Origin: CAZNXJ01 sp964577115
GTDB lineage: Bacteria > Planctomycetota > Planctomycetia > Pirellulales > Pirellulaceae
NCBI GenBank assembly: GCA_964577115.1
Contig: CAZNXJ010000008.1
Coordinates: 143,500-207,499 of the forward strand
DNA length: 64,000 nt
Direction of reading: 5' to 3'
Numbering within the stretch: position 1 is the stretch's first letter; every line of letters starts with the position of its first letter. This document shows positions 15,414 through 27,389 of this stretch, one piece after another. The position numbers were made by a program, and so were the translations under genes. A model generated the notes under the pieces. That model was given only the letters and a program-made list of their open reading frames with translations. It searched no databases and was not told the DNA's origin.

Positions 15414-16472
15414 ATGTTAAAGCGGCACTTGGCCGACTCCTCTCTTCCCGCCGCGCGGGCGCTAGTTCACGACCTGTTCCGCCGGAACGCGGCGATCTAC
15501 TGGGTCGATTTCCTTGTGTCGCTCACCATCGGCTATTCTGCCGCAATTGCCTATCTGTATGCTCCAGTAGGTCTGCCCGGGAAAGCATTGGCTCTCGTCG
15601 TGGCGGCACTGGCACTGTACCGGGTGAGCAGCTTCATGCACGAGATCGTGCATTTCAAGCGGCACGAGATGCGCTCGTTTACGGTCGTGTGGAACATCCT
15701 CGCCGGCATCCCCCTGCTAACGCCTTCGACCTTCTACGAGAGCCATGCGGCCCATCATAATACTCACCGCTACGGAACCGAGGGCGACGGAGAATACTTG
15801 CCCCTAGCGCACGGCAAGACGAGTGACCTCGCGCTGTACATCCTCCAGATCTTCGTGCAGCCGGTTATTGTTTTTCTGCGCTTTCTGCTGGCCCCCGTCA
15901 CGTTCCTGCACCCGCGACTGCGCCGCTGGACGCTCGAGCACGCCTCGTCATTCGTTATCAATTTCCGATACCGCCGCCCCATTCCGGAGAATGCCCCGCT
16001 GCGCATTTGGGCACTCCTGGAGCTGGGCTGCTCGGCACGCGCCTGGGTGCTTCTGCTCAAGCTGAGCCTCGGCTTCGGGCCGTGGATCGAACTGCCGAAG
16101 CTCTACTCGATTGCCATGCTCGCGCTCGCGCTGAACCACATCCGAACCCTCGGTGCGCATCACTATCGCAATCTGGGTTCGCGCATGACACATACCGAAC
16201 AGTTGCTCGACTCGACGAACATCCGCGGCGGCTGGTTGACCGAGCTCCTATGCCCGCTGGGACTGCGCTACCATGCGCTGCACCATCTATTTCCTGGCTT
16301 GCCCTATCACAATCTCGGCCGCGCGCACCGTAGGCTGATGAAATCGCTGCCCGCTAACGCGCCCTACAGAAAAGTCGAATACCCCACGTTCATCGCGGTG
16401 ATGCGCGAGTTTTGGCGGTATCGGCGAGAGGCGGCGAGCGAACCGGCCGCGGCCTCATTGACCTCGCACTAG
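15414..16472 (+). CDS. Membrane fatty acid desaturase family protein
   Basis: This 352-residue protein has four or so hydrophobic segments and three histidine boxes of the membrane di-iron desaturase/hydroxylase family: 'HEIVHFKRHE', 'ESHAAHHNTHRYG' and 'YHALHHLFPGLPYHNLGRAH'. It should use O2 and reduced ferredoxin or cytochrome to insert a double bond or hydroxyl into an acyl chain or lipid in the cytoplasmic membrane; the substrate is uncertain. A strong AGGGGGAG ribosome site precedes the ATG. It stands alone, divergent from ggt and convergent with the glycolate oxidase operon. It could belong to the family branch that acts on carotenoids or sphingolipid-like substrates, which sequence alone does not settle. 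Confidence 0.88.
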   Translation: MLKRHLADSSLPAARALVHDLFRRNAAIYWVDFLVSLTIGYSAAIAYLYAPVGLPGKALALVVAALALYRVSSFMHEIVHFKRHEMRSFTVVWNILAGIPLLTPSTFYESHAAHHNTHRYGTEGDGEYLPLAHGKTSDLALYILQIFVQPVIVFLRFLLAPVTFLHPRLRRWTLEHASSFVINFRYRRPIPENAPLRIWALLELGCSARAWVLLLKLSLGFGPWIELPKLYSIAMLALALNHIRTLGAHHYRNLGSRMTHTEQLLDSTNIRGGWLTELLCPLGLRYHALHHLFPGLPYHNLGRAHRRLMKSLPANAPYRKVEYPTFIAVMREFWRYRREAASEPAAASLTSH

Positions 16473-16510
16473 CGCTGGTCAGAAAGGTTGCCAACGGATG
16501 CGATACGCCG

Positions 16511-17785
16511 TTAGAACCCGGGCAAGGGCTGGCGCCGGTAGGCGGCGTCGAGCACCTGCATAGTATGAATGACGGGAAGGGGGCGGCCGAGCTGGTTCAG
16601 GTGCGTGGCGATTTGCGTCATGCAGCCAATATTCCCCGTGGCAATTAGTTCAGCCCCCGTGCTGATGATGCCGCGGGCTTTCTCCTGACCGAGCCGGCTG
16701 GCGATGGCCGGCTGTTCGATGTTGTACGTCCCGGCCGAACCGCAGCACATTTCGCCGTTGGGAATTTCGAGCAACTCGAGCTCAGGGATGGCGGTCAAAA
16801 GTTCGCGCGGGGCGCGCTTTACTTTTTGTGCATGCGCGAGGTGGCAGGCATCGTGGTAGGCGACGCGGGTGCGGCGCGCGAGGGGCGGCGGAGCGGCGAG
16901 GCCGAGTTCGGCGAGAAACTGCGCCACGTCTTTTACCTTTCTCGCAAACGCGCCCGCGTCTGCCTCGTCGGCTTCGCCCGCCAACCATAGCGAGTATTCG
17001 TGCATGCCCGAGCCGCAACCGGCAGCGTTCGTCAGGATCGCGTCGACGTCGCGCGGAAAGGCGGCGAGATTGTGCCGAGCGTGCCGCCGAGCGTCATCGA
17101 GGGCACCGGTGTGCGCGGCGAGCGCCCCGCAGCAACCCTGCCGTTCGGGAACCACGACCTCGACACCATTAGCAGCCAGCACGCGCAGCGTAGCGGCGTT
17201 GATTTCCGGAGCGAGCACCTGCTGAGCGCAGCCGGCCAACAGCGCGACGCGTGCGCGCCGTGTACCCTCGGCGGGCACGAGCGCCGGCAGACGAGCGGCC
17301 GGAGGCAGGCGTGCGGGCAACAAGTCGAGCATCATTCCCAGGCGGCCGGGGAGCAAACGCCGCAGGGGGCGCGCCCAACGCCCGGAACGCGCCGCCCAGC
17401 GGAAGCGACGTGGGTAGGGGAGGGTTGCGAGCACAAAGCGACGCAGCAGTCGATCCCAGGCGCTGCGCGGTCGCAGCCGCTCGGCACGCCCCCGGAACGA
17501 CGTGATCAGATCGCCGTACTGCACGCCCGACGGGCACGCGGTGACACAGCCGAGACATCCTAGGCAGCGATCGAGGTAGGGGAGGGCCGAATCGAGTTCC
17601 ACATGGCCCTCGAGCACTTCCTTCATCAAAAAGATGCGCCCGCGCGGCGAATCCATTTCCTCGCCGAGCTCGACGTAGGTCGGACACGCGGGAAGACAGA
17701 AGCCGCAATGGACGCATGTCGCGACCGCCTCGGCCATCACGGGGCCATGCGGCCCCAACTCGTTCACCGGAATCTCGTGCTGCAT
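16511..17785 (-). CDS. glcF: Glycolate oxidase iron-sulfur subunit GlcF
   Basis: This 424-residue protein has two 4Fe-4S ferredoxin motifs, C24-x2-C27-x2-C30-x3-C34 ('CVHCGFCLPACPTY') and C74-x2-C77-x2-C80-x3-C84 ('CLGCLGCVTACPS'). Two CCG domains follow ('GCCGALAAH', 'EMCCGSAGTYN'). Together these are diagnostic of GlcF/heterodisulfide-reductase-like subunits. It transfers electrons from the flavin subunits of glycolate oxidase to the quinone pool at the membrane. It is the third gene of glcDEF, with start ATG 17785 just 23 bp after glcE. The length fits E. coli GlcF (about 407). Confidence 0.95.
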   Translation of the reverse strand: MQHEIPVNELGPHGPVMAEAVATCVHCGFCLPACPTYVELGEEMDSPRGRIFLMKEVLEGHVELDSALPYLDRCLGCLGCVTACPSGVQYGDLITSFRGRAERLRPRSAWDRLLRRFVLATLPYPRRFRWAARSGRWARPLRRLLPGRLGMMLDLLPARLPPAARLPALVPAEGTRRARVALLAGCAQQVLAPEINAATLRVLAANGVEVVVPERQGCCGALAAHTGALDDARRHARHNLAAFPRDVDAILTNAAGCGSGMHEYSLWLAGEADEADAGAFARKVKDVAQFLAELGLAAPPPLARRTRVAYHDACHLAHAQKVKRAPRELLTAIPELELLEIPNGEMCCGSAGTYNIEQPAIASRLGQEKARGIISTGAELIATGNIGCMTQIATHLNQLGRPLPVIHTMQVLDAAYRRQPLPGF

Positions 17786-17808
17786 CGTGTTGCCTAACAG
17801 GAAGCCGG

Positions 17809-18885
17809 CTACCAGGCCGGCCGAAATTTCCGCCGCGGATCAAAGACGGCCGCTAATCGCTCGGCGAACGCGCCGCCCCGCGCTTGGCCCCGCTGCACGT
17901 CCTGACAATTTCCTGTCACGACGAGTGCTGAGCGGCCGAGCTGTTCGAGGGCTTCGTCGAGCGGCCGCCAGTCGGCCGTTTCCGGCCAAGCCAGCCAGAG
18001 CACGTTTCCACCGACCGAATAGCGCCGGGGTCCCGCAGAGCGTTCGGCCCAGAGCCGCTCGCTCGGCAGTACCTGCTCGGGAAGTAGCGGGATCCGCACC
18101 AGTCGATGGTCGCTCGGTACCCAGTCGAACTCGCGAGCCTCTGCCCACACGCGCAACTCGTCGTCGCCGTCGATCTGCTCGGCCGTACCACCGAGCAGCG
18201 TGCGCACTCGTTCCACGTGTGCGGCATTGGCCGCTGCCTGGCCCGCAACGCGAACCCATAAACGGCTCGGCGGCTCGAAATCGAGACACGTGACTTCCGC
18301 CGGCGAAAGGGCCAAGCGCTGCATCGCCTCGAACGCCGCTTCGCTGCTCGCGAAATCCACTCGCAGCGTTGCCGCGTGCTGGGGAGCCGGAAACACTTTG
18401 AACGTCAGCTCGACCAGGACGCCGAAACGGCCGAGGCTACCGACGAGCAGTTTGGGGATGTCAAAGCCCGCCGCATTCTTGACGACCTTGCCGCCGCCGT
18501 AGACGACGTCGCCTTCGCCATTGACCATGCGAACGCCGAGCAGAAAATCCCGTACGCCGCCATAACGGTATCGGCCCGGCCCCGAGAGTCCTGCCGCCAC
18601 GGTACCGCCCAGCGTGGCACCGTGCTCGACCAGCACCGGGTCGAACGGCATTTGCTGACCGTGCTGGGCGAGCAGGTCGCGGATTTCGCGCAGGGGCGTT
18701 CCGGCCAGCGCCGTGAAGGTGTATTCCGTCGGGTCGTACTCGAGCACACCGGAAATCGGGCGGACATCCAGCGTGGCATCGCGGGATAAAGCCGGCTTCG
18801 TTCCACCCGCCACGATCCAGACCTGCTCGTGAGACGTGACGAACTGCCGCACGTCGTCGATGGATTGGGCTTGCGTGACCATCAT
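17809..18885 (-). CDS. glcE: Glycolate oxidase FAD-binding subunit GlcE
   Basis: This 358-residue FAD_binding_4 protein is shorter than GlcD and lacks the C-terminal FAD-oxidase cap. The PP-loop type FAD motif is 'HGATLGGTVAAGLSGPGRYRYGG', read in overlapping parts, followed by 'DFLLGVRMVNGEGDVVYGGGKVVKNAAGFD', typical of GlcE. It forms the flavin part of glycolate oxidase with GlcD. Its ATG (18883-18885) overlaps the glcD stop by four bases (ATGA), which shows translational coupling. Confidence 0.94.
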   Translation of the reverse strand: MMVTQAQSIDDVRQFVTSHEQVWIVAGGTKPALSRDATLDVRPISGVLEYDPTEYTFTALAGTPLREIRDLLAQHGQQMPFDPVLVEHGATLGGTVAAGLSGPGRYRYGGVRDFLLGVRMVNGEGDVVYGGGKVVKNAAGFDIPKLLVGSLGRFGVLVELTFKVFPAPQHAATLRVDFASSEAAFEAMQRLALSPAEVTCLDFEPPSRLWVRVAGQAAANAAHVERVRTLLGGTAEQIDGDDELRVWAEAREFDWVPSDHRLVRIPLLPEQVLPSERLWAERSAGPRRYSVGGNVLWLAWPETADWRPLDEALEQLGRSALVVTGNCQDVQRGQARGGAFAERLAAVFDPRRKFRPAW

Positions 18886-20330
18886 TCGCGCGAGATCACT
18901 CCCTGCCGCTCGAGCGGATGCGGCCCATGCGAGGTTAGCGCCGGCGGTGACGCGTCGGGCAGCATCTTGCCCGGGTTAGCGAGCAGCTGCGGGTCAACAC
19001 CCGCCCGCACGCGCCGCATAAACTCGACATCGAACGGGCCAAACATATCTTCCAGGTATCCGCGCTTCTCGAGCCCAACGCCGTGCTCGCCGGTAATCGA
19101 GCCCCCCAGCTTGACGCAGAGCCGAAGGATTTCTCCGGCCAGCTCCTCCGCCCGCTCCAGCGCCCCCTCTTCGCGACCGTCGTACATGATCAGCGGATGC
19201 AGATTTCCATCACCGGCATGAAAGACGTTAGCGACGCGGATGCCGTACTGCTGGCTCAGGCGATCGATCTCACGCAACGCTTCCCCCAAACGGCTGCGCG
19301 GCACAACTCCGTCCTGAACGATAAAGTCCGGACTGAGCCGCCCCACGGCGGAGAACGCGCACTTACGCCCCGTCCAGATTTTCAGCCGATCGGCTGCATC
19401 CCGTGCGACACGATGCTCGTACGCCCCCGACTCGGCGATCACCTTCAGCAGCCGCGGCTTTTCGGCCTCGACTTCCTCGGCCGGCCCTTCCAGCTCGACA
19501 ATTAAAATCGCTCGAGCGTCCTTCGGGTAGTCGGCGCCCACAGCCACCTCGGCGGCGTCCATCGCCAGCCGATCCATGATCTCCATAGCGCCCGGTAGAA
19601 GGCCCGAAGCCACAACCATGGCGACAGCCGTGCCGGCCTTTTCCAACGAGTCATAGGCGGCCTGGAGCGTGTAGTAAACCTCGGGCTTGGGCAACAAACG
19701 CAGCGTGATCTCCAGCGCGATGCCGAAGAGCCCTTCGCTGCCGATAAACATACCGGTGTAGTCCGAACCGACCGTTTCGAGCGTGTCGTCGCCAAGCTGA
19801 CAGACTTCGCCGTCCGGCAGCACGACCTTGAGCCCCAAGACGTGGTTCGACGTCATACCGTATTTCAAACAGTGGGCGCCGCCTGAATTGAAGGCGACAT
19901 TACCGCCCAGTGTGCACACCGGACCGCTCGACGGATCCGGTGCGTAATACAGGCCATCGCGAGCGGCAACGGTGGAAACTTTTGTATTAATGACGCCCGG
20001 TTCCACGACCGCGATCCGATTGGCCGGATCGTAGCGCAGGATGCGGTTCAGGCGATTGAGCGCTATCAGCAGCCCATCGGGCACAGGCACCGCACCACCG
20101 CTGAGGCTCGTGCCGCTGCCGCGCGCGAGAAACGGAACTTTGTATCGGTGGCAGATACGGACTGCGTCGATGACTTCCTGCTGTGTTTCGGGCAGGACGA
20201 CGCCGCAGGGCCGAGCTCGAAATGCCGTGAGCCCATCGGACTCATACGGCGCCAGTTCCGCCCGGCCGGTCAACAAACGCTCGGGCGGAAACACGCCCCG
20301 CAACGCATCATGAAACGGAGTCGCAATCAT
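18882..20330 (-). CDS. glcD: Glycolate oxidase FAD-linked catalytic subunit GlcD
   Basis: This 482-residue FAD-linked oxidase oxidises glycolate (or D-lactate) to glyoxylate (or pyruvate). The FAD domain contains 'ARGSGTSLSGGAVP' and 'GGNVAFNSGGAHCLKYG'. The C-terminal cap contains 'HAGDGNLHPLI' and 'SITGEHGVGLEKRGYL', as in GlcD and D-lactate dehydrogenases of the same family. First gene of the glcDEF operon; presence of glcE and glcF makes glycolate the likely substrate. The upstream region up to the divergent MFS gene (20331-20629) must hold its promoter. Confidence 0.95.
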   Translation of the reverse strand: MIATPFHDALRGVFPPERLLTGRAELAPYESDGLTAFRARPCGVVLPETQQEVIDAVRICHRYKVPFLARGSGTSLSGGAVPVPDGLLIALNRLNRILRYDPANRIAVVEPGVINTKVSTVAARDGLYYAPDPSSGPVCTLGGNVAFNSGGAHCLKYGMTSNHVLGLKVVLPDGEVCQLGDDTLETVGSDYTGMFIGSEGLFGIALEITLRLLPKPEVYYTLQAAYDSLEKAGTAVAMVVASGLLPGAMEIMDRLAMDAAEVAVGADYPKDARAILIVELEGPAEEVEAEKPRLLKVIAESGAYEHRVARDAADRLKIWTGRKCAFSAVGRLSPDFIVQDGVVPRSRLGEALREIDRLSQQYGIRVANVFHAGDGNLHPLIMYDGREEGALERAEELAGEILRLCVKLGGSITGEHGVGLEKRGYLEDMFGPFDVEFMRRVRAGVDPQLLANPGKMLPDASPPALTSHGPHPLERQGVISRE

Positions 20331-20498
20331 CGGGGCAGTATAACCGATGGAGGGTTCAAAATTCAGGGGGCCGCTCTGAGGCTCATTGCTTCCGCCAGCA
20401 CGGCTCGCCGCTGCCCCTCCCAGATACCCAGCCGGAATAGCTTGCCCGCGGCAGCGTGCCGATTCGCAAAACTCGCGCTAAGCGACGACGCGAAACCA

Positions 20499-20526
20499 TT
20501 TACAGCCACTTCTTTGCTTGTATACT
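20499..20526 (+). promoter_or_regulatory. Sigma-70-type promoter of the MFS gene
   Basis: TTTACA (20499-20504) and TATACT (20521-20526) are separated by 16 bp, close to the vegetative consensus and conspicuous in GC-rich DNA. The MFS start codon is about 104 bp downstream. Confidence 0.5.
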
Positions 20527-20629
20527 CAACCCCGTGTTGCCGCGACTCCTGCCGCCGGTGGGTCACGGTAGAGCGGCATAAGTTCCAGCGAGTGACGTGG
20601 AATGGGTTTTGAGGTGGGAGTTCTGCGGC

Positions 20630-22264
20630 ATGAGTGAAACGGGTGACACGAAGCGTTTTCGACTGTTCCTAGGCTGTTTCATTTCGCTCGTTGCAACTGC
20701 GTTCGGTTTCGCGGTGCGAGGAGCGATCCTGGCCGACTGGCAGGAAGAGTTCAAGCTCAGCAACGAACAGCTCGGATATCTAGGCGGTGTCGGACTCTAT
20801 CCGTTCGCCATCTCGATCATCCTGCTCAGCCTTGTCGTTGATCGCATCGGCTATGGCCGCACCATGTGCTTCGCGTTCATCGGCCACACGCTATCGGCCC
20901 TGCTGACGATCTTCGCCAACAGTTTCGAGATGCTCTACCTGGGCACGTTCATCTTCGCGCTGTCCAACGGGGCCGTCGAGGCGGTGATCAATCCGGTCGT
21001 CGCGTCGATGTACGACCAGAATAAAACGCACTGGCTGAACATTCTCCACGCCGGCTGGCCGGGCGGTTTGGTGCTCGGCGGCCTGCTCGCCATTGCCGTC
21101 AGTTTCATGTCGACGGCCAGCAACACAGATGCGGCCTCGACCATGGCCGCCGTCGAAGGCGTTTCGCAGGCGGCGACGAGCAACTGGCGCTGGCAGATGG
21201 CGCTCGTATTGCTTCCGACAGTCGTGTACGGCGTGCTGCTGCTCGGCCAGCGTTTCCCGGTTCAGGAACGCGTCAAAGCGGGCGTGTCCGACCTGGAGAT
21301 GCTCCGCGAATTCGGCTGGGGCAGCGCCTACATCTGTTTCGCGCTGCTGATCGCAGGCTTCAACCAGGTGATGGTGGTCGCGGGCGTCTCCACGCTGCCG
21401 CTCGCCTACGTCGCCGGGCTCGCACTGATCCCCACGGCGATCTTCGCCGCCGTCGTGCGTTCGTTCGGCCGGCCGATGTTCGTCTTCCTACTGCTGGTCA
21501 TGTTCCTGCTCGCCACCACCGAACTGGGAACGGATAGCTGGATCGCGGACATCATGCGCGCAGTCCTGCACAGCCCGACGCTGGGTACGCTGTTCCTGGT
21601 CTATACGTCGGCCATCATGTTCGTGCTCCGGTTCTTCGCCGGCCCTATCGTGCACAAGGTCTCGCCGCTGGGACTGCTGGCCACCTGCGCGGCGGTCGCG
21701 TGCGGCGGTCTACTGTGGCTATCGCGAGCAGGCGATGCCACGATCATGCTGTTACTAGCCGCGACCTTCTACGGCTTCGGCAAGACGTTTTTCTGGCCTA
21801 CGACGCTGGGTGTTGTTTCCGAACAGTACCCGCGCGGTGGAGCACTCATGCTGAACGCCATCGCCGGGGTCGGCATGATTGCCGTGGGGACGATTGGCAA
21901 TCCGGCCATTGGCTACTTCCAAGACCGTGCGCTCAGCGATAACCTGCTCGCCGCCGATCCGCAGCTCCACGCCGAAGTGCTGACGGAAACGAGCGGCATG
22001 TTCGGCAAGACGACTCAGCTGAATCAGGACGCCGTTGCGGCGCTTCCCGAAGAACAGCAAGAGACGGTCAATAATCTGCTAGTGCAGGCCAAGCAGGGCA
22101 CTCTGGCCAAGGTCGCCATCCTGCCCGCGATCATGTTCGTTTGCTATCTGCTACTAATCGGCTACTTCCGTTCGCGCGGCGGCTATCGAGCCGAAGTACT
22201 GACCGGACATGAAGCCGACGACGAGCAGTTCACCGGTGGCGTCACGGGGCCAGTCGAAGCATAA
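20630..22264 (+). CDS. Major facilitator superfamily transporter
   Basis: This 544-residue membrane protein has about 12 hydrophobic helices and the MFS loop 2-3 motif 'DRIGYGRTM'. It resembles the sugar/nucleoside or nitrate-like MFS groups common in planctomycetes. The end of the protein has a cytosolic stretch of about 100 residues between the last helices ('AEVLTETSGMFGKTTQLNQ'), unusual for a minimal MFS. The ATG at 20630 is preceded by GAGGTGGGAG; an in-frame start at 20597 is less likely. It is divergent from glcDEF, which makes uptake of glycolate or another carboxylate possible, but that is inference only. Confidence 0.85.
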   Translation: MSETGDTKRFRLFLGCFISLVATAFGFAVRGAILADWQEEFKLSNEQLGYLGGVGLYPFAISIILLSLVVDRIGYGRTMCFAFIGHTLSALLTIFANSFEMLYLGTFIFALSNGAVEAVINPVVASMYDQNKTHWLNILHAGWPGGLVLGGLLAIAVSFMSTASNTDAASTMAAVEGVSQAATSNWRWQMALVLLPTVVYGVLLLGQRFPVQERVKAGVSDLEMLREFGWGSAYICFALLIAGFNQVMVVAGVSTLPLAYVAGLALIPTAIFAAVVRSFGRPMFVFLLLVMFLLATTELGTDSWIADIMRAVLHSPTLGTLFLVYTSAIMFVLRFFAGPIVHKVSPLGLLATCAAVACGGLLWLSRAGDATIMLLLAATFYGFGKTFFWPTTLGVVSEQYPRGGALMLNAIAGVGMIAVGTIGNPAIGYFQDRALSDNLLAADPQLHAEVLTETSGMFGKTTQLNQDAVAALPEEQQETVNNLLVQAKQGTLAKVAILPAIMFVCYLLLIGYFRSRGGYRAEVLTGHEADDEQFTGGVTGPVEA

Positions 22265-22718
22265 GCATAAGCGAGCATGTGCCAGGCTTCCGGGTCTCGG
22301 TTCGGGGAGATGAGAGTCGGCCGAGCCGCGTCCCGCCCTTGCTATCCGCGTTCGTTTTTTTTCCTCGCGTACGTGAGGATTTCGGCTAGCGGCGATAGCC
22401 TCCGGCGTTGCAGTCACACGCGCTGCCGGCACTCGTTCTGCGCGCCCAGGGCGTAGCGCGCCGCAATCTCTACGTGCTGAACATAGCCCCATTTCCTTCC
22501 TGAACCTTGCGCTCCCGGCCCCCGGATCGCTTGCTTTGGGCCTTCTCCGACGTCCTCGCCGAACCGCACTTAGTCATGTTTCGGTGTAACACTTTCACGT
22601 CCTCGGGCAAAAGCTTGCGCGCGATCTCCCCTGACCATCAAAGCGCGATTCCGCTAAAATCAGTCGCGGTTGTCGCGTTTCTGCTTCTTCTCCGTCGTTG
22701 AGTAGGACCGTCATAGTC
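22265..22718. other. Intergenic region before aconitase, no feature recognised
   Basis: About 450 bp between the MFS gene and aconitase. Frames on both strands here lack domain character. I see no hairpin terminator with a T-run and no clear promoter hexamers, although the aconitase promoter must lie here. Confidence 0.4.
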
Positions 22719-25439
<2,721 letters not shown>

Positions 25440-25460
25440 TCGCCGCACGAAACCGGCATC

Positions 25461-25521
25461 ACCACGAATCTTCGAACGCACGCCGCTGCTTAGGCACGCG
25501 TGCCGTTCGTGGATTCGTGGT
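25461..25521. repeat. Inverted repeat with nested palindrome after aconitase
   Basis: ACCACGAATC (25461-25470) pairs with GATTCGTGGT (25512-25521). Between them lies a perfect 12-bp palindrome GGCACGCGTGCC (25493-25504). The structure sits in the gap between two convergent genes, so a bidirectional terminator or a REP-like dispersed element is possible. No T-run follows. Confidence 0.4.
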
Positions 25522-25599
25522 ACCGCGTCGCGGCGCGCGGCCTTCACGGCACCTCCTCCGCAGCCCCTTCCTTCGCAGGGAAGTTGATCGTTGATCAAA

Positions 25600-26100
25600 T
25601 CACTCGAGCCGCCCGCTAACCGAGTCGCCTTCGTCGACCGTCTCGAGTTCGTGCTCGAAGTGCTTGATCGCCTGCTCGGGATTGAGGTTGAAGATCGCGC
25701 GGCCTTCGGTCGTCCACTTGCCGTCTTCGAAGAGGAACACGGCCGTGGCCGCACGCAGGTTCCCGACCGCTTCGACATCTTCCATGCCGCCGCCTTCGAT
25801 GGCCTGGAAGCTGATCGTGACGCCCACCAGGGCGCGGAGGTTTCCGGAATCGCGATCGCGAGCGAAGCGCACCTGGCGATCGAATTCGCAATTGGTCCAC
25901 TCTAGGCCGCGCGGCTTCCCGCTTTGTGCAGCCAGTGTAACGAAGCGTGCTTCCAGCCATTCTCGGCGCAGGGCAAATGCCTTGCGGGCGAGCTGGAGAC
26001 GTGCTTCGCGGCGACGGATTCGCCAGGCCGGAAGCAGTGCGAGACCCATGACGGCCAGAAGGCCAGCGGCGAGAGCTAACAACCACCAGTTTACCGGCAT
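25600..26100 (-). CDS. Membrane-anchored protein of unknown function
   Basis: This is a 166-residue protein with one N-terminal transmembrane helix ('WWLLALAAGLLAVMGLALLPAW'), a basic juxtamembrane coil ('RIRRREARLQLARKAF') and a soluble domain of about 110 residues, which contains 'GVTISFQAIEG' and 'ATAVFLFEDGKWTTEGRAIFNLNPEQAI'. The latter looks like a small alpha/beta fold with an outward 'W' strand. I do not recognise a family; it looks like a conserved planctomycete protein. The ATG at 26100 gives the anchor directly. An in-frame start at 26139 adds 13 residues. Topology is likely N-in/C-in with a cytosolic domain. Confidence 0.6.
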   Translation of the reverse strand: MPVNWWLLALAAGLLAVMGLALLPAWRIRRREARLQLARKAFALRREWLEARFVTLAAQSGKPRGLEWTNCEFDRQVRFARDRDSGNLRALVGVTISFQAIEGGGMEDVEAVGNLRAATAVFLFEDGKWTTEGRAIFNLNPEQAIKHFEHELETVDEGDSVSGRLE

Positions 26101-26594
26101 GGTGAGACACTCCCATTGTCTCGCGAGGGGCGCCCCCAACGGCGCGGGCTACGAGAACGATGCTGCTCGTAGAGAGCGTCAGTCGCGCGCAACTGATTCT
26201 AGATCCACCGACCTCGCCCGGGCAACTAAATTTTCGCGGCGCTCGCGTTTTGAGCCTTTTCGACTGCCGAAAACGCGTCGCGGTTGCCACCCTTCGCAGC
26301 AAGGGGCTCGATACACGTAGCTGCACGACGTACCGAGGCTGCGCCCCCTGGAATACGTTCCTCAGAACGTTCACATTGACCGAAAAGGGACGCAATCCGG
26401 AGGCCACACGCGATTCTTCAAAGACAAGTCCATTTGGAATCTGCCAAGCTCGGGCAACATTCGTCGAACAGCGAATCGGCAAGCCGACTTTTGTCGGTCC
26501 GCTGGCAGCCAGGCACGCGTCCGCCCGCATCGAGAACGCAGGGCCGGCCTGAAAGTGGTGATGTGGAGTTCCCGTGACGATGTGGAGAGTGTGA
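26101..26594. other. Divergent intergenic region, no gene recognised
   Basis: About 490 bp between two divergent genes. A plus-strand frame at 26160-26552 and a minus-strand frame at 26371-26718 overlap and neither looks like protein. A 7-bp hairpin (CTACGAG 26149-26155 with CTCGTAG 26166-26172) lies near the left end. Confidence 0.4.
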
Positions 26595-27332
26595 ATGCCG
26601 ATCGAGAGTCAGTGTCCGGGGTGTGGGCGTACACTGCGTGTGGCCGACGAACATGCAGGCAAGCAGGCGCGCTGTCCGGTGTGCGAAACCATTTATACGG
26701 TTCCGAGCAGCTCGGCACTGTTTACTCCTCCTCCCGCGACTCCTCCCGCGACACGCGAGCCGCTACCGTCCGACGAAGCCTTCCCGTCGTGGAAACCGTC
26801 CGCGGCACCAACGATCGGCGATGCGTGGTTCCTAAAAGCGTCCAACGGCCAAGTCTATGGCCCCGTGCCTCGTGCAACGCTCGACCGCTGGTACGATGAG
26901 GGCCGAGTCGACCAGAAATGCCTGGTTCGCTCGAGTCCGGAGGCCCGCTGGCAGCCGGCCGAAGAAATTTATCCCGCGCTCGCCAGAGCGAAGCGAGCTT
27001 GGACGACCACCTCGGCGGGCAGCAGTGCAGTTCCGCCAGTCGGCTCTCATACGGGCGGTGAAGTCCATTACCGGGCGCCTCATCGCGGCGTTGTTATCTT
27101 AGTGCTGGGCATCCTGGCCTGGTCGTGTAGCTGCCCGCTGTTTGGAATTCCTGCTTGGGTGATGGGTTCGCATGACCTTCGGGAAATGCGCGCCGGGCGC
27201 ATGGACCGATCGGGCGAAAGTCTGACTCAGATCGGGCGCATATTGGGGATGGTGAATGTCATCATCGCGCTGATCGGACTCGCGTTTGGCGTCCTTTCAC
27301 TCGTGCTCGGAGCCGTCGCGGCCGGGCTCTGA
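26595..27332 (+). CDS. Zinc-ribbon / GYF_2 / DUF4190 membrane protein
   Basis: This 245-residue protein has three parts. The first is an N-terminal zinc ribbon with two CxxC pairs ('CPGCG', 'CPVC', residues about 8-30). The second is a GYF_2 domain (about 78-130) with the hallmark 'WFLKASNGQVYGPVPRATLDRWYDEGRV', quoted here in overlapping parts, and 'QPAEE'. The third is two transmembrane helices (about 165-190 and 215-245) of DUF4190 type ('LGILAWSCSCPLFGIPAWVMG'). GYF_2 domains are very common in planctomycetes and are thought to mediate protein binding. No enzymatic role is visible. The GYF and ribbon parts probably face the cytosol. Confidence 0.8.
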   Translation: MPIESQCPGCGRTLRVADEHAGKQARCPVCETIYTVPSSSALFTPPPATPPATREPLPSDEAFPSWKPSAAPTIGDAWFLKASNGQVYGPVPRATLDRWYDEGRVDQKCLVRSSPEARWQPAEEIYPALARAKRAWTTTSAGSSAVPPVGSHTGGEVHYRAPHRGVVILVLGILAWSCSCPLFGIPAWVMGSHDLREMRAGRMDRSGESLTQIGRILGMVNVIIALIGLAFGVLSLVLGAVAAGL

Positions 27333-27389
27333 CGGCCTTGCCAATCGGCACGTCGCTATCGTCACAATCCCTTTCGAAACGGGCAACAC

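Noticed and set aside
17000..17563. Plus-strand open frame of 187 codons opposite glcF
   Set aside because: Shadow of the highly conserved glcF reading frame; no homology character.
22154..22492. Minus-strand open frame overlapping the end of the MFS gene
   Set aside because: Arginine/alanine-rich, no domain, overlaps a clear gene.
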